Source: Eucalyptus grandis (Eukaryota > Streptophyta > Magnoliopsida > Myrtales > Myrtaceae). From it: 64,000 nt of DNA. Within the stretch, counting starts at the first letter, position 1; every line of letters begins with the position of its first letter. Below, piece by piece: positions 34,216 to 46,019 of this stretch. The DNA is taken from the NCBI RefSeq assembly GCF_016545825.1, contig NC_052617.1, positions 2,738,001 through 2,802,000 on the forward strand, read 5' to 3'. Below the pieces are notes generated by a model. The model saw nothing but the letters and a program-made list of their open reading frames with translations. It was not told the origin of the DNA and did no database searches. The position numbers and the translations under genes are program-made.

Positions 34216-37200
34216 TGTCGCGACCTAAATTTCAGGTGCACCACCTACGGTTTAGGTTAATGGATTGTTAAGCCTAGACTTAACTCGGGCTCTTCCAAGC
34301 CCATACCAATTCGCAACTTAGGTTCAAGTTCTTAACATGCAATTGATTTTCAATTAGGAGTCGCCACTAATCTATTTTTTGTGGGTAGATTAGAAACCCA
34401 AGTAAAGTAATGAGAGAATCACTTCACTCCTACGAACCAGAGATTGTGTGTTCGGGGACTTGGTTACACTAGATTTCTCTAATGCCCTTTCGGTACCATT
34501 CTTTTTATTTTCAAAAATGTTTTTTTGCAGGCAGCTTGAATTGATTTTAATTTATCTTCCTAACATGTGGAGTGATCATGCGGGTGCGTAAACCACCAAT
34601 TTAACACCCAAGAAAGTAATGAATAAATTGCAGACTTACCTCATAGCAACGAAAGCATCTGCAGTGTTAGATCAGAATTCACATCGACAGTCTAAATATG
34701 ATTTCTAATGAACACGCAATTTCTCCTTTTTTTTCTTATTTAATGAAAATCATGCAATATGCAATGCATACTATTAATCTAACATGGAATAATATGATAT
34801 GATAATATGGCCTAATGCAATGTTTTTGTGTTTTCTTAATAAGCATGCAATATATCCTAGAGAATAAAATTAATTCTACGACAATTCTTTTTGGTATTTT
34901 TCATGAAATTCGAAATGAAAATTGTCCAATAATTAAATGTGCAATCTAAATTAACCAAATGGCATAATTCTAATGACGAGCAATTTCTAATTAAATGAAC
35001 CTAGCGATAATTACTAAATGACGTGCATTTCATGAACCTAATTCTACATGACATGCGCATGATTTTTTTAATGAAAATTCGTAATTAAAATCACTAAAAA
35101 TAAAAATCTAACTAAAGCGAGACATTATCTATTTTAAGTTAGGATTAGACTAATCTAAATCCTATCTTAACTTAGAAAATTATCTCATCATGCAATTTTA
35201 TTCCAAAAGATATTATCTAACCTAGATATCATCTAAACATGCATTTAAAAAAAACTAATTTTTTTATCATGCAATTTTATCTAGGAAAATCAATTCTAAT
35301 CTACATGATATGTAAATGCAATTTTTTTTTGTATTTTTGAGATAAACAAAACAATTAAAAGATACCAAATCCTCCATGGTTGTTTCGCTAATAAAATTAA
35401 TAAATTGATCTTAAGCCTTAAAGATCAAAATATCAATTTTATTCCCGCGTGATTAATTATTTCATCTAAAGCCTTATAGATGAAATAAAAAATCATTGTG
35501 CGGATGCGAATTAGGTGATACGTCAGGGATTTTCAAACATGCATTAAGGACTAATTCAAATAAAGTAAACGAAATATTAAGATAACATAACATAAAAAAC
35601 GAAATATTAAAGATAAAATAACATAAAATAAAATAGATCTATCTAATAAAATAAACCTACCTAATTTGAATTTTTTCCAAATTTGCCTTAACGAGTGGTA
35701 CTTTATAGACCACGATGGAGGCTCGGCACGGATAAGGAAGGTGGTTGTGGTGGTGGGTTGCTGCCGGTGGTGGTTCGCCATCAACCGGAGCTCCGGCGAG
35801 TGGCAACAAACACGGACCAGCAGTGGCAAAGCAGCAACCACCGCTGGTGCAGGAGAAGCGGAGGGCGTGCAACTCGCTAGCGTCGGGGTCGGGCCGTGGC
35901 GATTGCAACGCAACAGACGGCTTAGGTCAAGCTCGTCACGGGCTTTGTGGGGGCAGCTCGGGCGCGGCAACTCATGAGGGATAGCTGGCGGACTTGGCGG
36001 AGCGGAGTAGGCCGACGTCGAGTGAGCGAGCTCGGGACAGCAAGGGCGTCGTGGCTGGTGGTGCTAGGCGGATCGAGCGGCGCGGCACGGGCGGCGCGAG
36101 AGGGGACATCGGGCGCTACAAGTGGAGCGGGGCTCCGGCAACCGCAAGTCAAAAGCAAAGGCGGTGGGGTTGCGAGCTTTGCTCGTGGCTTCGAGCTGCG
36201 GGCGACGGGCCGACGAGGGGCGATGGCAGGAACGATGACGCGGCGTCGGGCACTGGCGTCGGGCGGTTAGAGGCACAGCAGCGGCGGCGAGTGGGCAGAG
36301 GTGCGGAGGTGTGGCAGCGGCTAGTCGTCAAGGACAGAGGCGGAGGCAAAGGCTGGCTGCGGGTGCAGGTGTCGGGACGGTTCTGCTGGTGTTCCGGCAA
36401 AGACGGTGGCGCGCTCGGAACTCGCCGGAGGGAGATGCGACGCCGGGCTGAAGTGCAGCGACGGGCGCGGCGGGCAAGGCGTGAGCAAAAGCGCGAGTGT
36501 CAACGTGAGTTGTCGCAATGCAGCAAGGGACAGGACTCGGCGGTGCAACGGCGGGCGCAGCGACGAGCGAGACTTAGTGACAGTGCTATAGTTCGCGGGC
36601 GTCACTTGTGGCTTCGAATGGTGGGTGCGGAGGCGCGGTGGAGCGAGCGCGGACGCGGCTGCGAAACCGGCGGAAAGTCCAGCGAAGGAGAAGAACAAGG
36701 GCGCTTCTCCTTCGCACGTCCCTTCTCCGTCTCTGTACGGATAGCTCTCACAAACCTCTCAGTGAATGCTTCGTTCCTCCTCCTCTCCTCCCCGTGCTCC
36801 CTCTTTCCTCGCTTATTTATAGGCAACAGGTGAACAGGAGGCAACCGCAACTTTTCCTTGCTTGTTCAAGTTTGGTTCCTTTTTTCAAATATGGTGGCCA
36901 CCGATCTAGGAAGGGAAGTATTATAAAAATGCTGGCCTATCCTCTTGCAGGCTTTCCCCAGAATTTCCGCGCGTGCAGTGGAGTCTTCACTCTTCTCTTT
37001 CTTCACGCTTGCGGCTTCTCCAGAATTTTCACGTTTGCTGAATTTTGTCCATGCATGTGCATGCATTAATGAGGGAGAGACAATGGACGTGAAGCACTTT
37101 CTTTCTTCTCTCTTTTTTTTTTACTTTCATTGCATGTTTTCATACCAGCAAGAGAAAGACCACCTTTCGTGCATCTTATTGATCGAGGGCCCCTACCACG

Positions 37201-37467
37201 TCCGCCGAATTTGTGCATGCATGTGCATTCATTAATGAGAAAGAGACAATAGACATGTAGGAACTCCTTTCTTCTTTCTGTCTTTTTTTTTTTTTTTGTG
37301 TTTTCAAACCGGCAAAAGAGAAACCCCCTTTTTTTATTATTGACCGTGAGCCCTTGCTTCTTGTTGTGTTTTGGTGCCGATGCAAATGTGATTACATGAA
37401 ATGCAATTTTACTATTTTTTTTATGCAACTAATTACTAAATGATTAGGTAAAATTTAGATGTCAACA
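34216..37467 (-). repeat. Ogre 5' LTR
   Basis: 3252 bp, TGTCGCG to GTCAACA in window orientation. It contains the element promoter (TATA at 36812-36823), leaving about 650 bp of U3 and an unusually long R-U5 of some 2.5 kb. A GC-rich core lies at 35690-36690 and AT-rich DNA elsewhere. Open frames in the core are antisense or low-complexity and are not called as genes. Confidence 0.95.
36812..36823 (-). promoter_or_regulatory. TATA box of the Ogre promoter
   Basis: Reverse strand CCTATAAATAAG in the 5' LTR. Transcription would start roughly 30 bp further left and run through ORF1, gag and pol. The solo LTR at 43.7-46.0 kb has a matching box in the corresponding region. Confidence 0.7.
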
Positions 37468-38804
37468 GCACCTTAGATACTTTTAATAAGCCTGGGCGCA
37501 GATTCAAAACGAAGACAATTGCAAATAGATAGTAATTGAGGCATTCGTAGAATCATCCTGCCTTTTGGTCATCTACAAAGCTGTTTGTTTGTTTCGGGAT
37601 ACTAAGGAAATCGTTGATGGACCGGACGTTGAGGTCCGTGACCCAAGGCTGGCTTCCATTTTTGCAATACAATGGAGAGGAAGGTTGTTCGATTGGAAAA
37701 AATGAAAAAAAAAAAAAAAATCCTTTCCCGAGGCACATCTACTGGCACCCCTCTACTAATTGAAATATGTTTCCCCGACTAGTTATATCCCTTCCAAAAA
37801 AAATACATAAATGAGAAGTTTATTTGATAAGGTTAATGGATAGGACACCTCAACTACATGCATTACCATACTATGTGGAGGGTTTGATGACTGAGTTCAG
37901 ACCATTGTGTTCATTAGGTAAAATGGCGAAATGAACCAAGGATCAAAATGCATTGAGCAATGGCCCTTCCACTCGGCACTGTCGATACCGCGGCCAAAAG
38001 ATGAAGTTGGTAAGGATTAAAAGATTTCTCCATAGTTTTCATCGCCTGTCCAAGGGTGAGCCCTAGGATATCTATCTTTATGAGGAAGAGAAAAAAGCTT
38101 AAAGTCTCTATGCTTATTACTACTATTTTACACTTAGGGCAACAAGACATCTATTTACTCTGCCATCTGTCGCTCCATCCCCGCAGGGCATACAACCGGT
38201 CAAATAACAAATCAAAGAGAAGCAAGTGGGCAAATAGAAGATTTCAAGAGGCCTGTATCGATCGATTTAAAGATGACTAGTTCCGGAAGAATAAGGGGCA
38301 TCAAATTTTCCGTATCTTCACGGCTAGCACCAGTGGAAGTAGAGAAAAAGAACCCCGAACCGACAAGCCACGACGCGTGGGGACCTTCATTTTTGGAAAG
38401 TACCCAACCAACCATGCCAAGTTTAAAGAGCTCTCTCCAGAAAGAGAGAAGTTCTCAGTGGAAGACCAAGAAAGCTTCAAGAATTTCGTAAAGTGATCAT
38501 TGAGACTAATCTGCCAAGTAAAAGCGAGAGCAGGGTTACAGCAAGCTGGGAAAGACAGAGCCGTAGGAGATGCTTTCAAGAAAAGCTTACTCCACCAAGG
38601 AGCAGGATATATACCGACTGTAATAGTCGGACTCGAAATATCAGGTATGGGCAACTCACTTCAAGTAAATATGGCGAGACGTTAACGACGCAAACACACA
38701 AAAGATCACCCATTCCTGGTCCCGTGTAGAGCCACCATCCACCACCACTAGTAGCCGCCACCTATCGTCATCGGCCACTATGGTCGTCATCGCTGCCTAA
38801 CATT

Positions 38805-38842
<38 letters not shown>

Positions 38843-41800
38843 ACCAACGTGTTTTGTCTGCAACTACCAAATCTTTTTCATTACACAGTAACCTCTAACC
38901 CCATGACATTGGAATTGCTAGGGACTCATATCATGTCTAGAGGAGATGCCAATCAAACTCAAAATCCAGAGGACACCGAGGAGATAATCACGTAGCAACT
39001 GTAGTTACTCGCGGGTCTTTTCTTTGAACATACATATCATCTTACAATAAAAATAGTCCATAGTGTTCTGATACCTTTCAAAGGCCTAATGAAAGTCCAT
39101 ATGAATGGGCATTTCATCAATACATTATCACTAGACATAAGAACTGGAATTCTTATTCCATTCCACTCTCACTTTGAGGTCATTTTCGCTCCATTCATTT
39201 CCACCTCATTTCACTCATACCAATTTGCTTTATTATTGCATATTAGTTCATAAGTATTACGGAGGTTTAACATCACCAAATAAGTTCACTGGAGAATGAC
39301 CTTCTCAAAGCTGTGTGAGAACATTAGCAATCATGCATCCACGCACTTTGCACAAAGCCTCCAATGGCTCTCTCTTCGGCATTGTGATTCCCATCCCTTC
39401 GGACAAGTCCACCGGCTCTTCGCCAATTGGTTCCCACTCGAAGCATTGAATAAGCGCCACTAGAGCCAAACTCACCATTCTATTGGCAAGGCCAGCACCA
39501 GGACAACTCCTCCTCCCCATCCCAAACGGCAACAACTGGTATGCATGATCATCTTCTAGTCCCTCATACCTCTTTGATATAAAACTTGTGGGATCATCCC
39601 ACACTTTTGCATCTCTCTGAATTGCCCATGCATTTACTAGGATCATGGTGCCTTGGGGAACATTGAACCCGCCAATCATGCAATCCTCAGCAGACTCATG
39701 AGGCGCTAGGAGTGGTGCCGGCGGAAACAATCGAAGCACCTCATTGATGATGTTTTGAAGGCAAGGTAGCTTCTGGATGTCTGCTTCATTAGCTAGACGG
39801 TCTCGGCCAACGACGTCGTCTAGTTCTACTTGAGCTTTTTTCATGACGTCTGGATGGTTGAGTAGGAGGGACATGGCCCATTCTATTGTCACCGCGGATG
39901 TGTCTGTGCCCGCACTTAGCATTGACTGTCACGAATTGTGTTTAAGTAACAAAGTATGCTCAATAGTTTCAAAAATAGATCAAACTTGTTTTTCAAACTA
40001 AAGAACAATCAGATTCAGACGTAAAGAGGAAAATGCAATGGAAAGGGTAATTGGCCGCTCTTATGGTCTTGTTCATGTATAAGTGCAAACTTTATTTGTT
40101 TAATGCATCATGTAGATGTAGAAGTGATGTTCTACGGTGGCTTGTCAATGGTGACAGTTTTTTTTTACGACAGACCTCGGCATGGTTCGACGGGTACTTA
40201 GCCCGAATCGATCGGATTCGGAAAACATGCGTAAGTTCAGGAAAGAAAAATAGAATTTGACCTTAGTCATTTTCTGCGCACAGGATAGAAGATCCAACAA
40301 ATTTTTTAATTGACAATTCTACGCATATTGCGCCCTATAAAAGCTCATTCGTTTTGTCCTTTCTCTTCTTTCTACTTTGTAATCAACGACAAACTAGATG
40401 GCAGCCACTATTGAAGAAAGAAAAATGCAGAACCTTGGTGCATATAAGTCTCTCGGATAGAAGCCCAATTCATTGAACCAGTGGATGAAAAGGATTCCAC
40501 ATGAGACCATATAATTCGACGGTACATATGTATCGGGGTCACATACATTAGGATCATGCAATAATGATTAAGAAACCCTATACTCAAAATAGAAAAGAAA
40601 AACAAGACCTTTTACGGAATAAATTAAATCATTGATGTGAAACTAGCTTTGCATTCTGTCAGGTATAGAAAAGAAACAAATTATTCGTCAAATTTGTAAA
40701 ATGCTAAAAGGAGGCAGCGCTTTTAACGTTCTAACTTCATGAAGGTACATGTATTAGAAGATGCTAAACCATCATTCAAACCTAAGGGTTATAGATGATG
40801 TTTTTTTTTTTTTGGGAGGCGAGTCAAATTTTTGTCTATTTGCTCCCTTCGCCTCTCGTTGCCCTTCTTTCCAAAACAAACCCACGTGTTCTTACCACTC
40901 TAAGCTCGCAAGGTGATACTGCAACAAATGACTTGTTATTCCTATTTTCTTTTGTTGGTGAGCGCCGAAAGACTTCAGTCAAACTCAGAAACATAAATTG
41001 TGAAGAACCATCTCACTGTACATGCGTAAGTCAAGTGAACAGAACATGTGTTATGCACATACCAAGATTTGGCCTTTGATGACGTCGTCCGAGTAGCCCT
41101 CCAGCAGCATGGAATCGATCATCGTCTTGCTCTCCACCTCTCGGCCGCTGTTGCTTCTCATCCTTCTTGACCGAAGCTCATCTATCATGCCCTGCAAGAT
41201 CACATCGGACCTCTTAGCCACGTCCACCATCCTCCGTTCTCTCCCCTTGAAGTCCACTACCCTCCTCAGCACCGGCAAGAAATCAACCGGGTCCATCCCG
41301 CTCAGCTCGAATGTCTCCTTTATCTACTCCACTAACCGCCTGGCCACCTCGGTGTCACCTGCATCGACGGTAGCCCCAAAGCAGCGCTTCCCAGAGATCA
41401 TCCTCATGATGATGTTGAAGGACATCTCCTCCAGCCTCGACCTCATCTCCACCCTCGTGAAACCGCCACCCCCTGGCGCCGCCGTGGCCACCTCATAAAG
41501 GCTCTTCACGAGGAGCCTTACTTCCTCTAGCCGGCCAGTGAGGGAGCAGGCAAGGCTGTGGGGGGAAAGGATTTTGAGTGCTGTGAGGCGGCGGAGGTTG
41601 CGCCACTGGGGCCGATAAGGGGCAAAGCCGATGGTTGTGCCACCATAGAACATAATCTTGGCAAAGAGCAGGCAAGGGCGGTTGGCGAGGACAATGTCAT
41701 TCCTGGTAAAGCACTCCTCGGCCACGGATGGGGAGGATATGACAACCACGGAGCGAGAGCCAAAGGAGAGGGAGAGGACCGGGCCATAGCGGTTAGAGAG

Positions 41801-41915
41801 AGACTGAAGGGTCCGGTGAACTGGCTCATTAATAAGGAGGAGGTGGCCGATGATAGGGAGTGAAGGCGGGCTCGGTGGGGAATTCCTCTTGTTGCTTCTC
41901 TGCAATTTGAACAAG
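37468..41915. repeat. Tandem segmental duplication, block B (right part)
   Basis: Resumes the duplication at the second GCACC and parallels 8002-12430 almost base for base, including all of intron and exon 2 of the P450. It ends in the first codons of exon 1. A longer CT microsatellite lies at 38807-38841. No other gene is supported in 37473-39304. Confidence 0.92.
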
Positions 41916-41971
41916 AAGAGAAGGAAGAGGAAGGAGGATGCTGAGGCGACGTACACCCACCCGTCTTCCAT
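39305..41971 (-). pseudogene. CYP81-like cytochrome P450, copy B (one premature stop)
   Basis: Exon 1 41971-41063 (909 nt), intron 41062-39926, exon 2 39925-39305 (621 nt): 509 codons, same structure as copy A. Visible: N-terminal anchor, IIGHLLLI hinge region, I-helix AGTDTS, K-helix EVLR, haem loop [12 protein letters not shown]. Codon 216 (41324-41326) is TAG where copies A and C have Leu or Met codons, so translation would end before the I-helix and haem Cys. The position that is TGA in copy A is an intact Arg codon here. The N-terminus (MEDGWVYVASASS) and upstream flank belong to the D/E type, unlike A and C, so the gene looks chimeric. The start was chosen by alignment to the other copies; an upstream extension rich in Ser-Leu comes from the GA repeat and is rejected. 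Confidence 0.92.
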
Positions 41972-42150
41972 GAAGATGCTGTGGAGTGGAGACCACCGTT
42001 GTATGTGATATTGTATTTGAGATTTGAACAAGAAAGATGCTGTGGAAGGAATTGTAGAGATTTGAACAAGAGGATGCTGAGGCGACGTACACCCACCCGT
42101 CTTCCATGAAGATGCTGTGGAGTGGAGACCACCGTTGTATGTGATATTGT

Positions 42151-42153
<3 letters not shown>
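41935..42153. repeat. 83-bp direct duplication over the copy B start
   Basis: Copies at 41935-42017 and 42071-42153, offset 136 bp, starting 'aggatgctgaggcgacg'. Each contains the start codon region, so a second MEDGWVY start lies upstream in another frame context (start base 42107). Confidence 0.9.
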
Positions 42154-42196
<43 letters not shown>

Positions 42197-42204
42197 TGTG
42201 TGTG
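42154..42204. repeat. (GA)n(GT)n microsatellite, copy B leader
   Basis: About 20 GA units followed by a short GT run, between TATA box and start of copy B. Confidence 0.93.
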
Positions 42205-42230
42205 GGGGGAGAGAGATGCGATAGGTTAGA

Positions 42231-42242
42231 GGATTTATAGGG
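42231..42242 (-). promoter_or_regulatory. TATA box of CYP81 copy B
   Basis: Reverse strand CCCTATAAATCC, upstream of the GA repeat. The same box survives, but inverted, at copy D. Confidence 0.65.
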
Positions 42243-42245
42243 TTT

Positions 42246-43666
42246 GTCGGGTCTAATTTTTCACACTTTAAACCATTTGACACATAAAATTGTTGCGAAA
42301 GTAAGCAATCTATTGTAAAATATACATAATAACAAAATAGATCAAATAGTGGATTAACGTGGTTCATGTCCACGGAGAGAAGAGTAATGAATTCTACTAT
42401 AAATCAAGCGATACAATAAAGATTACGACCATCCTTGAGTCAATCAAACACTTTCAGTATTTAGTAAGTCCCAATCACACCCAATAACTAACACGGTGTT
42501 TCACCAAATCTTACCACAAGATTTAGTTAGCTATAAACACTTGAATTCTTGGATGTAGTTTCATAAATAAATTCATTGTCAAATGGTACTTCAAGACTTC
42601 ACATGTCTATCACTACATGAAAAATGCATTTGGTTCAGCTTTCTCAAGGAGCTTTCAACCTCCAATAACCCTTGACAATGCCCCTTGGGAAAATGCTGGA
42701 ATGTTTGACAAATATTTTGAAGTAAATTTCGGCCAAATGCAAGATTTGGGAATGTTGAAAACCCATTAGTATTCCAAAGTAGCATTTGCAAATTGTTGAA
42801 ATTAAAATTAAAATATCTTTTACTTTCAAAACTGCGTTTGCCAATTCTTTAGTTTTCTGATTTTGCCCTCTTTGTATTGGTCATCTTCTTCGTGTGAGGA
42901 TGGCCGATGAGTAGTTGGTGAAGGGTTGACGAGGGTCGCACGACCTCAAGTGACATGACCTCTGGCAACCTTCACCTGAGGTCGCACAACCCTAAGCGAC
43001 GATCGCTTAGGTCTCGCGCGACCCTCGGCCCCTTGCCAAGCATCAAATAGCCCTCACCTAGGTCTTGTGTGACCTTAGTCGACCACTGTCAATGCTAGAT
43101 GTGGCTTATTGTCCACCTAAGGCATTCACAGACTCCGGCAAAGGATTTGAATTTAATTTAATAAAACAATATAAAAAACGCGGCCAAAACCCCTTGTCAA
43201 AGTTTTTTTTTTTTTTTTCCAAACACTAATTTTTATCAAACGCAATTTACATTTCCCTAAACTTTATTTACTCGAGACTCTATTTTATCACTATGATCCG
43301 ACTTGAGAAGGTCCTCTGTCTCAATAGTCTTAGCACTTTATCATTAAATTGGCCTGATTTAGTATCATATCCAAAGCCATAATCAACATGTGGTGAGCGG
43401 CATCAATTCTTATTAACTCTTTGACATCGAAGTTGACAATTTTTTGGGGGTGCCAACACGTATATAACACTCAACAAATTAAAATGATCACGTGTTAAAT
43501 AAATTCATGTAAGCCTTTGTTTAGTGATTTCTAAACTAATTACTAGTGTCTTCTAATATACTTAATATGTTCCATACAAATATTTTCTAGGTAAGATTCT
43601 CTGACATATCATGAATTTGGGTTGGTTAATCTCATCCCAAATCTATCCCAATCACTATATTATTGC
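42246..43666. repeat. Upstream flank of copy B, shared with copies D and E
   Basis: 42276-43250 is homologous to 53430-54430 upstream of copy D; 43260-43671 is homologous to 61920-62335 upstream of copy E. The part 42890-43100 is a GC-richer patch with repeated 'gacctcaag' and 'cgcgcgaccctc' phrases of the MITE-interior type. No gene seen. Confidence 0.75.
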
Positions 43667-44030
43667 CAGAGTGTCGCGACCTCTTTTTTTTCGGCGCCCG
43701 CAATCGGGTATGGGCGCCTAAGGAAGCTAATGGCTCGGCTGAATTTATTAAGCCTGGACTCTCCCAAGTCCACCAATTCACGACTTTAATAGTCTAAGTT
43801 TTTAACCTGTAAATCAATTTTTAAATTGGAGTCGCCACTAATCGATTCGGGGTGGGTTGATTAGAAACACAAGTGAAGTATCGGGAGAAATACTCACTCC
43901 TGCGCAACCAGAGAAATTAGGATCGGGGACTTGATTACACTAGTTAATCACTAATGCCCTTTCGGTACCTAATCTTGTTTAAACCCCGAGGTTTTTTGGA
44001 TGTTCGAGGGATTTTCCATGCATTTTGGGA

Positions 44031-44220
44031 GGAAAACATTTTCTAGGTCTTTTTCTAATTTTTTGGACACAAAAGGGATTTTTTTTTTTGGGGATTTTTT
44101 GGTATTTTTGGGAAAATACAAGCCAAAAGGAAAACATTTTCTAGGTCTTTTCTAATTTTTGGACACAAAAGGGATTTTTTTGGGGATTTTTTGGTATTTT
44201 TGGGAAAATACAAGTCTTTT
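44031..44220. repeat. Tandem duplication inside the solo LTR
   Basis: A segment of roughly 95 bp beginning 'ggaaaacattttctaggtc' is repeated at about 44031 and 44129. Confidence 0.85.
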
Positions 44221-45552
44221 TGGCTTTTCTAAAAAAAATTTGGCTTTTTGATGAATTTTTGGCCTTTTTTGGATTTTTGGCATTTTTGGAAAATATGGAA
44301 TATTTTTTATTTTTTGATTTTTTTGGAAAATAAAATATTTTTATCATTTTTTTACTATTTTTCGATTTTCTGGAAATTAAAACATTTTTTAATATTTTTG
44401 GAAAATAAAATGTTTTTTGGATATTTTTGTTTTGTTTTGTTTTTTTAAAAATATATTTCGAAAAGAAAATATATTTTTTGCTTTTTGGAAAATAAATTAT
44501 TTATTTATTATTAAAATATTATTTTAAAATAAAAAACCGACCCGGGTCGGATCCACGGGTTGTGTTCGACCCGGGTTGGCAACCCGAACGAGGACGGGCT
44601 CGCGTTGCGCCCGACTCGGATTTTTATTATTTATTTTTTTGTTTTTTTATTAAAACGACGCCGTGGCCCAAAAGCCCGTTTTCGAAAAGAACCGGGCCGA
44701 CCCATTGACCCGGTTCGGCGAAACCCTACCCGATTCGCCGAACCGGATTTCCGCCGCCCAAAATCACGGAAACCCTACTCGACTCGCCGACCCGGCTCCG
44801 ACTCCACAACCCGGCTTCCAACCTCCCTTGGCCTCGCGAAACCCTACCCAACTCACCGACCCGGCTCCGATTCGGCGACCCGGAAAATCGCAAACCCTAG
44901 GGTTTGCAAATCCAGCGCCGAGGGAGGAAAACCGAGGCATTACGGCGGCGACGGTGGTGGCGACGGTGACAAACCGCCTACGGGGACAGCGAGGACGAGC
45001 AACAACACGGTTGCGCTGGTGTGGTTGGTGGCGACATGGTCCGAGAGGGGGAATGCGACGTCGATAACGCGATCGACGGCGGTGACGGTTATGCACCCGT
45101 CCATGACGAGATGGCAAACGGTGGCGGTGACGGGGCAACTCGGCTTCCCGATCTGGCGCGGCGTCGGCAAATCAATCACGGCAACGGCTTCGCGGTGGGG
45201 GCACGACAATAAGCTTTCGAATCAACGGCGTCGGGACTTGGTCGAGGCGAACGGCTGCGGCACGGCGTCCGGCGGCAACAACAGGCAAAGCAAGAGAGAA
45301 TTAGATCCGAGGTGCGGATCTCGGCGGACCTTCCTCGGCCTTGATTTCTTCTCACTCGGCCGATCCGAGCCTCCATCGGCCGGATCGACCTTCTCGAAAT
45401 CGCTCGCCGCCCGCCTTCCCGAAGTCTCTCGGTGGAAGGTGGGCCGAGCTCGCGACTCGAGCTCTCTCCTGCGCTCGCCCTTCAACCCTTCCCGATGTCT
45501 CTTAGTGAAGGATTTCCGAGCTCGCCACACCCTCCGACGATGCTTGCGGCCA

Positions 45553-45564
45553 CCTATTTATAGG
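45553..45564 (-). promoter_or_regulatory. TATA box in solo LTR
   Basis: Reverse strand CCTATAAATAGG, almost palindromic. Same relative region as the TATA boxes of the large Ogre LTRs. Confidence 0.6.
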
Positions 45565-46019
45565 CGAAGGAACTCCGGTCGATAGAGGGGCTCGGTCGCC
45601 GGCCTCCGGCTTGCCCACCGGTTCCGCTCGGCTAAACCGGTGTCCCATCGAGCTTTCCAAAATGGCTCGCTCGGCATTAATGGCGCCGCGATCTTATCCC
45701 CTCCGGCCGACGTCGCCCTACACTCCTCGGCCGTAGGCCATCCTTCGCGCGCGTCGCCGGCCACCGCACGTGAGATGCAAGCGACTGAGGAAGAAGAAGA
45801 CAGGAGGAAGAAGAAGAGAGAAAAGGGGCTGGGCCAAGGGTGAAGGAAAATGGGCCATATGGGCCAAGCGGAGGGGGAAGAGAAAGGGAAAAGAAAAAAA
45901 GGGCTGGGCTTTTGTTTTTTTTTGTTTGTTTGTTTATTAATTATCTTATTTATCCGAAATAAAATAAAAACTTAATAAAATAAAATTAACCTAATTAAAA
46001 TTGAGTTGTCAACACAGAG

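Larger units (their letters stand above)
17378..37467 (-). mobile_element. Giant Ogre/Tat-lineage Ty3/gypsy LTR retrotransposon
   Basis: Complete element of 20,090 bp oriented right to left. Boundaries are TGTCACG at the left and GTCAACA at the right in window orientation, with 5-bp target duplications GCACC at 17373-17377 and 37468-37472. In element order: 5' LTR (37467-34216), primer site (34212-34196), ORF1 (33541-32219), gag, protease with G-patch, a 466-bp intron, reverse transcriptase, two RNase H domains, integrase, a long 3' untranslated region with a 180-bp tandem array, polypurine tract, 3' LTR (21363-17378). Size, extra ORF1, dual RNase H, tRNA-Arg-type primer site and the intron between protease and RT are the known hallmarks of Ogre-type Tat elements. 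Several stops and frameshifts show that this copy is no longer autonomous. Confidence 0.95.
43672..46014 (-). mobile_element. Solo LTR of a second Ogre/Tat family
   Basis: 2343 bp, begins TGTCGCGACC and ends GTCAACA in window orientation, the same termini as the large element. It is flanked by the 5-bp duplication CAGAG (43667-43671 and 46015-46019). Stretches near 43740-43980 align with the large LTR (for example 'ggagtcgccactaatc' and 'ctaatgccctttcggtac'), but the rest is diverged. No internal region remains, indicating LTR-LTR recombination. The GC-rich part (44540-45840) contains long open frames that are not genes. Confidence 0.93.

Noticed and set aside
41972..42373. N-terminal extension of P450 copy B with a Ser-Leu run
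   Set aside because: The extension is the translated GA microsatellite and duplicated leader; other copies start at the MED position, 41971 here.
44560..45585. 341-codon frame in the GC-rich part of the solo LTR
   Set aside because: It lies wholly inside a defined LTR, is antisense to the LTR promoter and has no domain.
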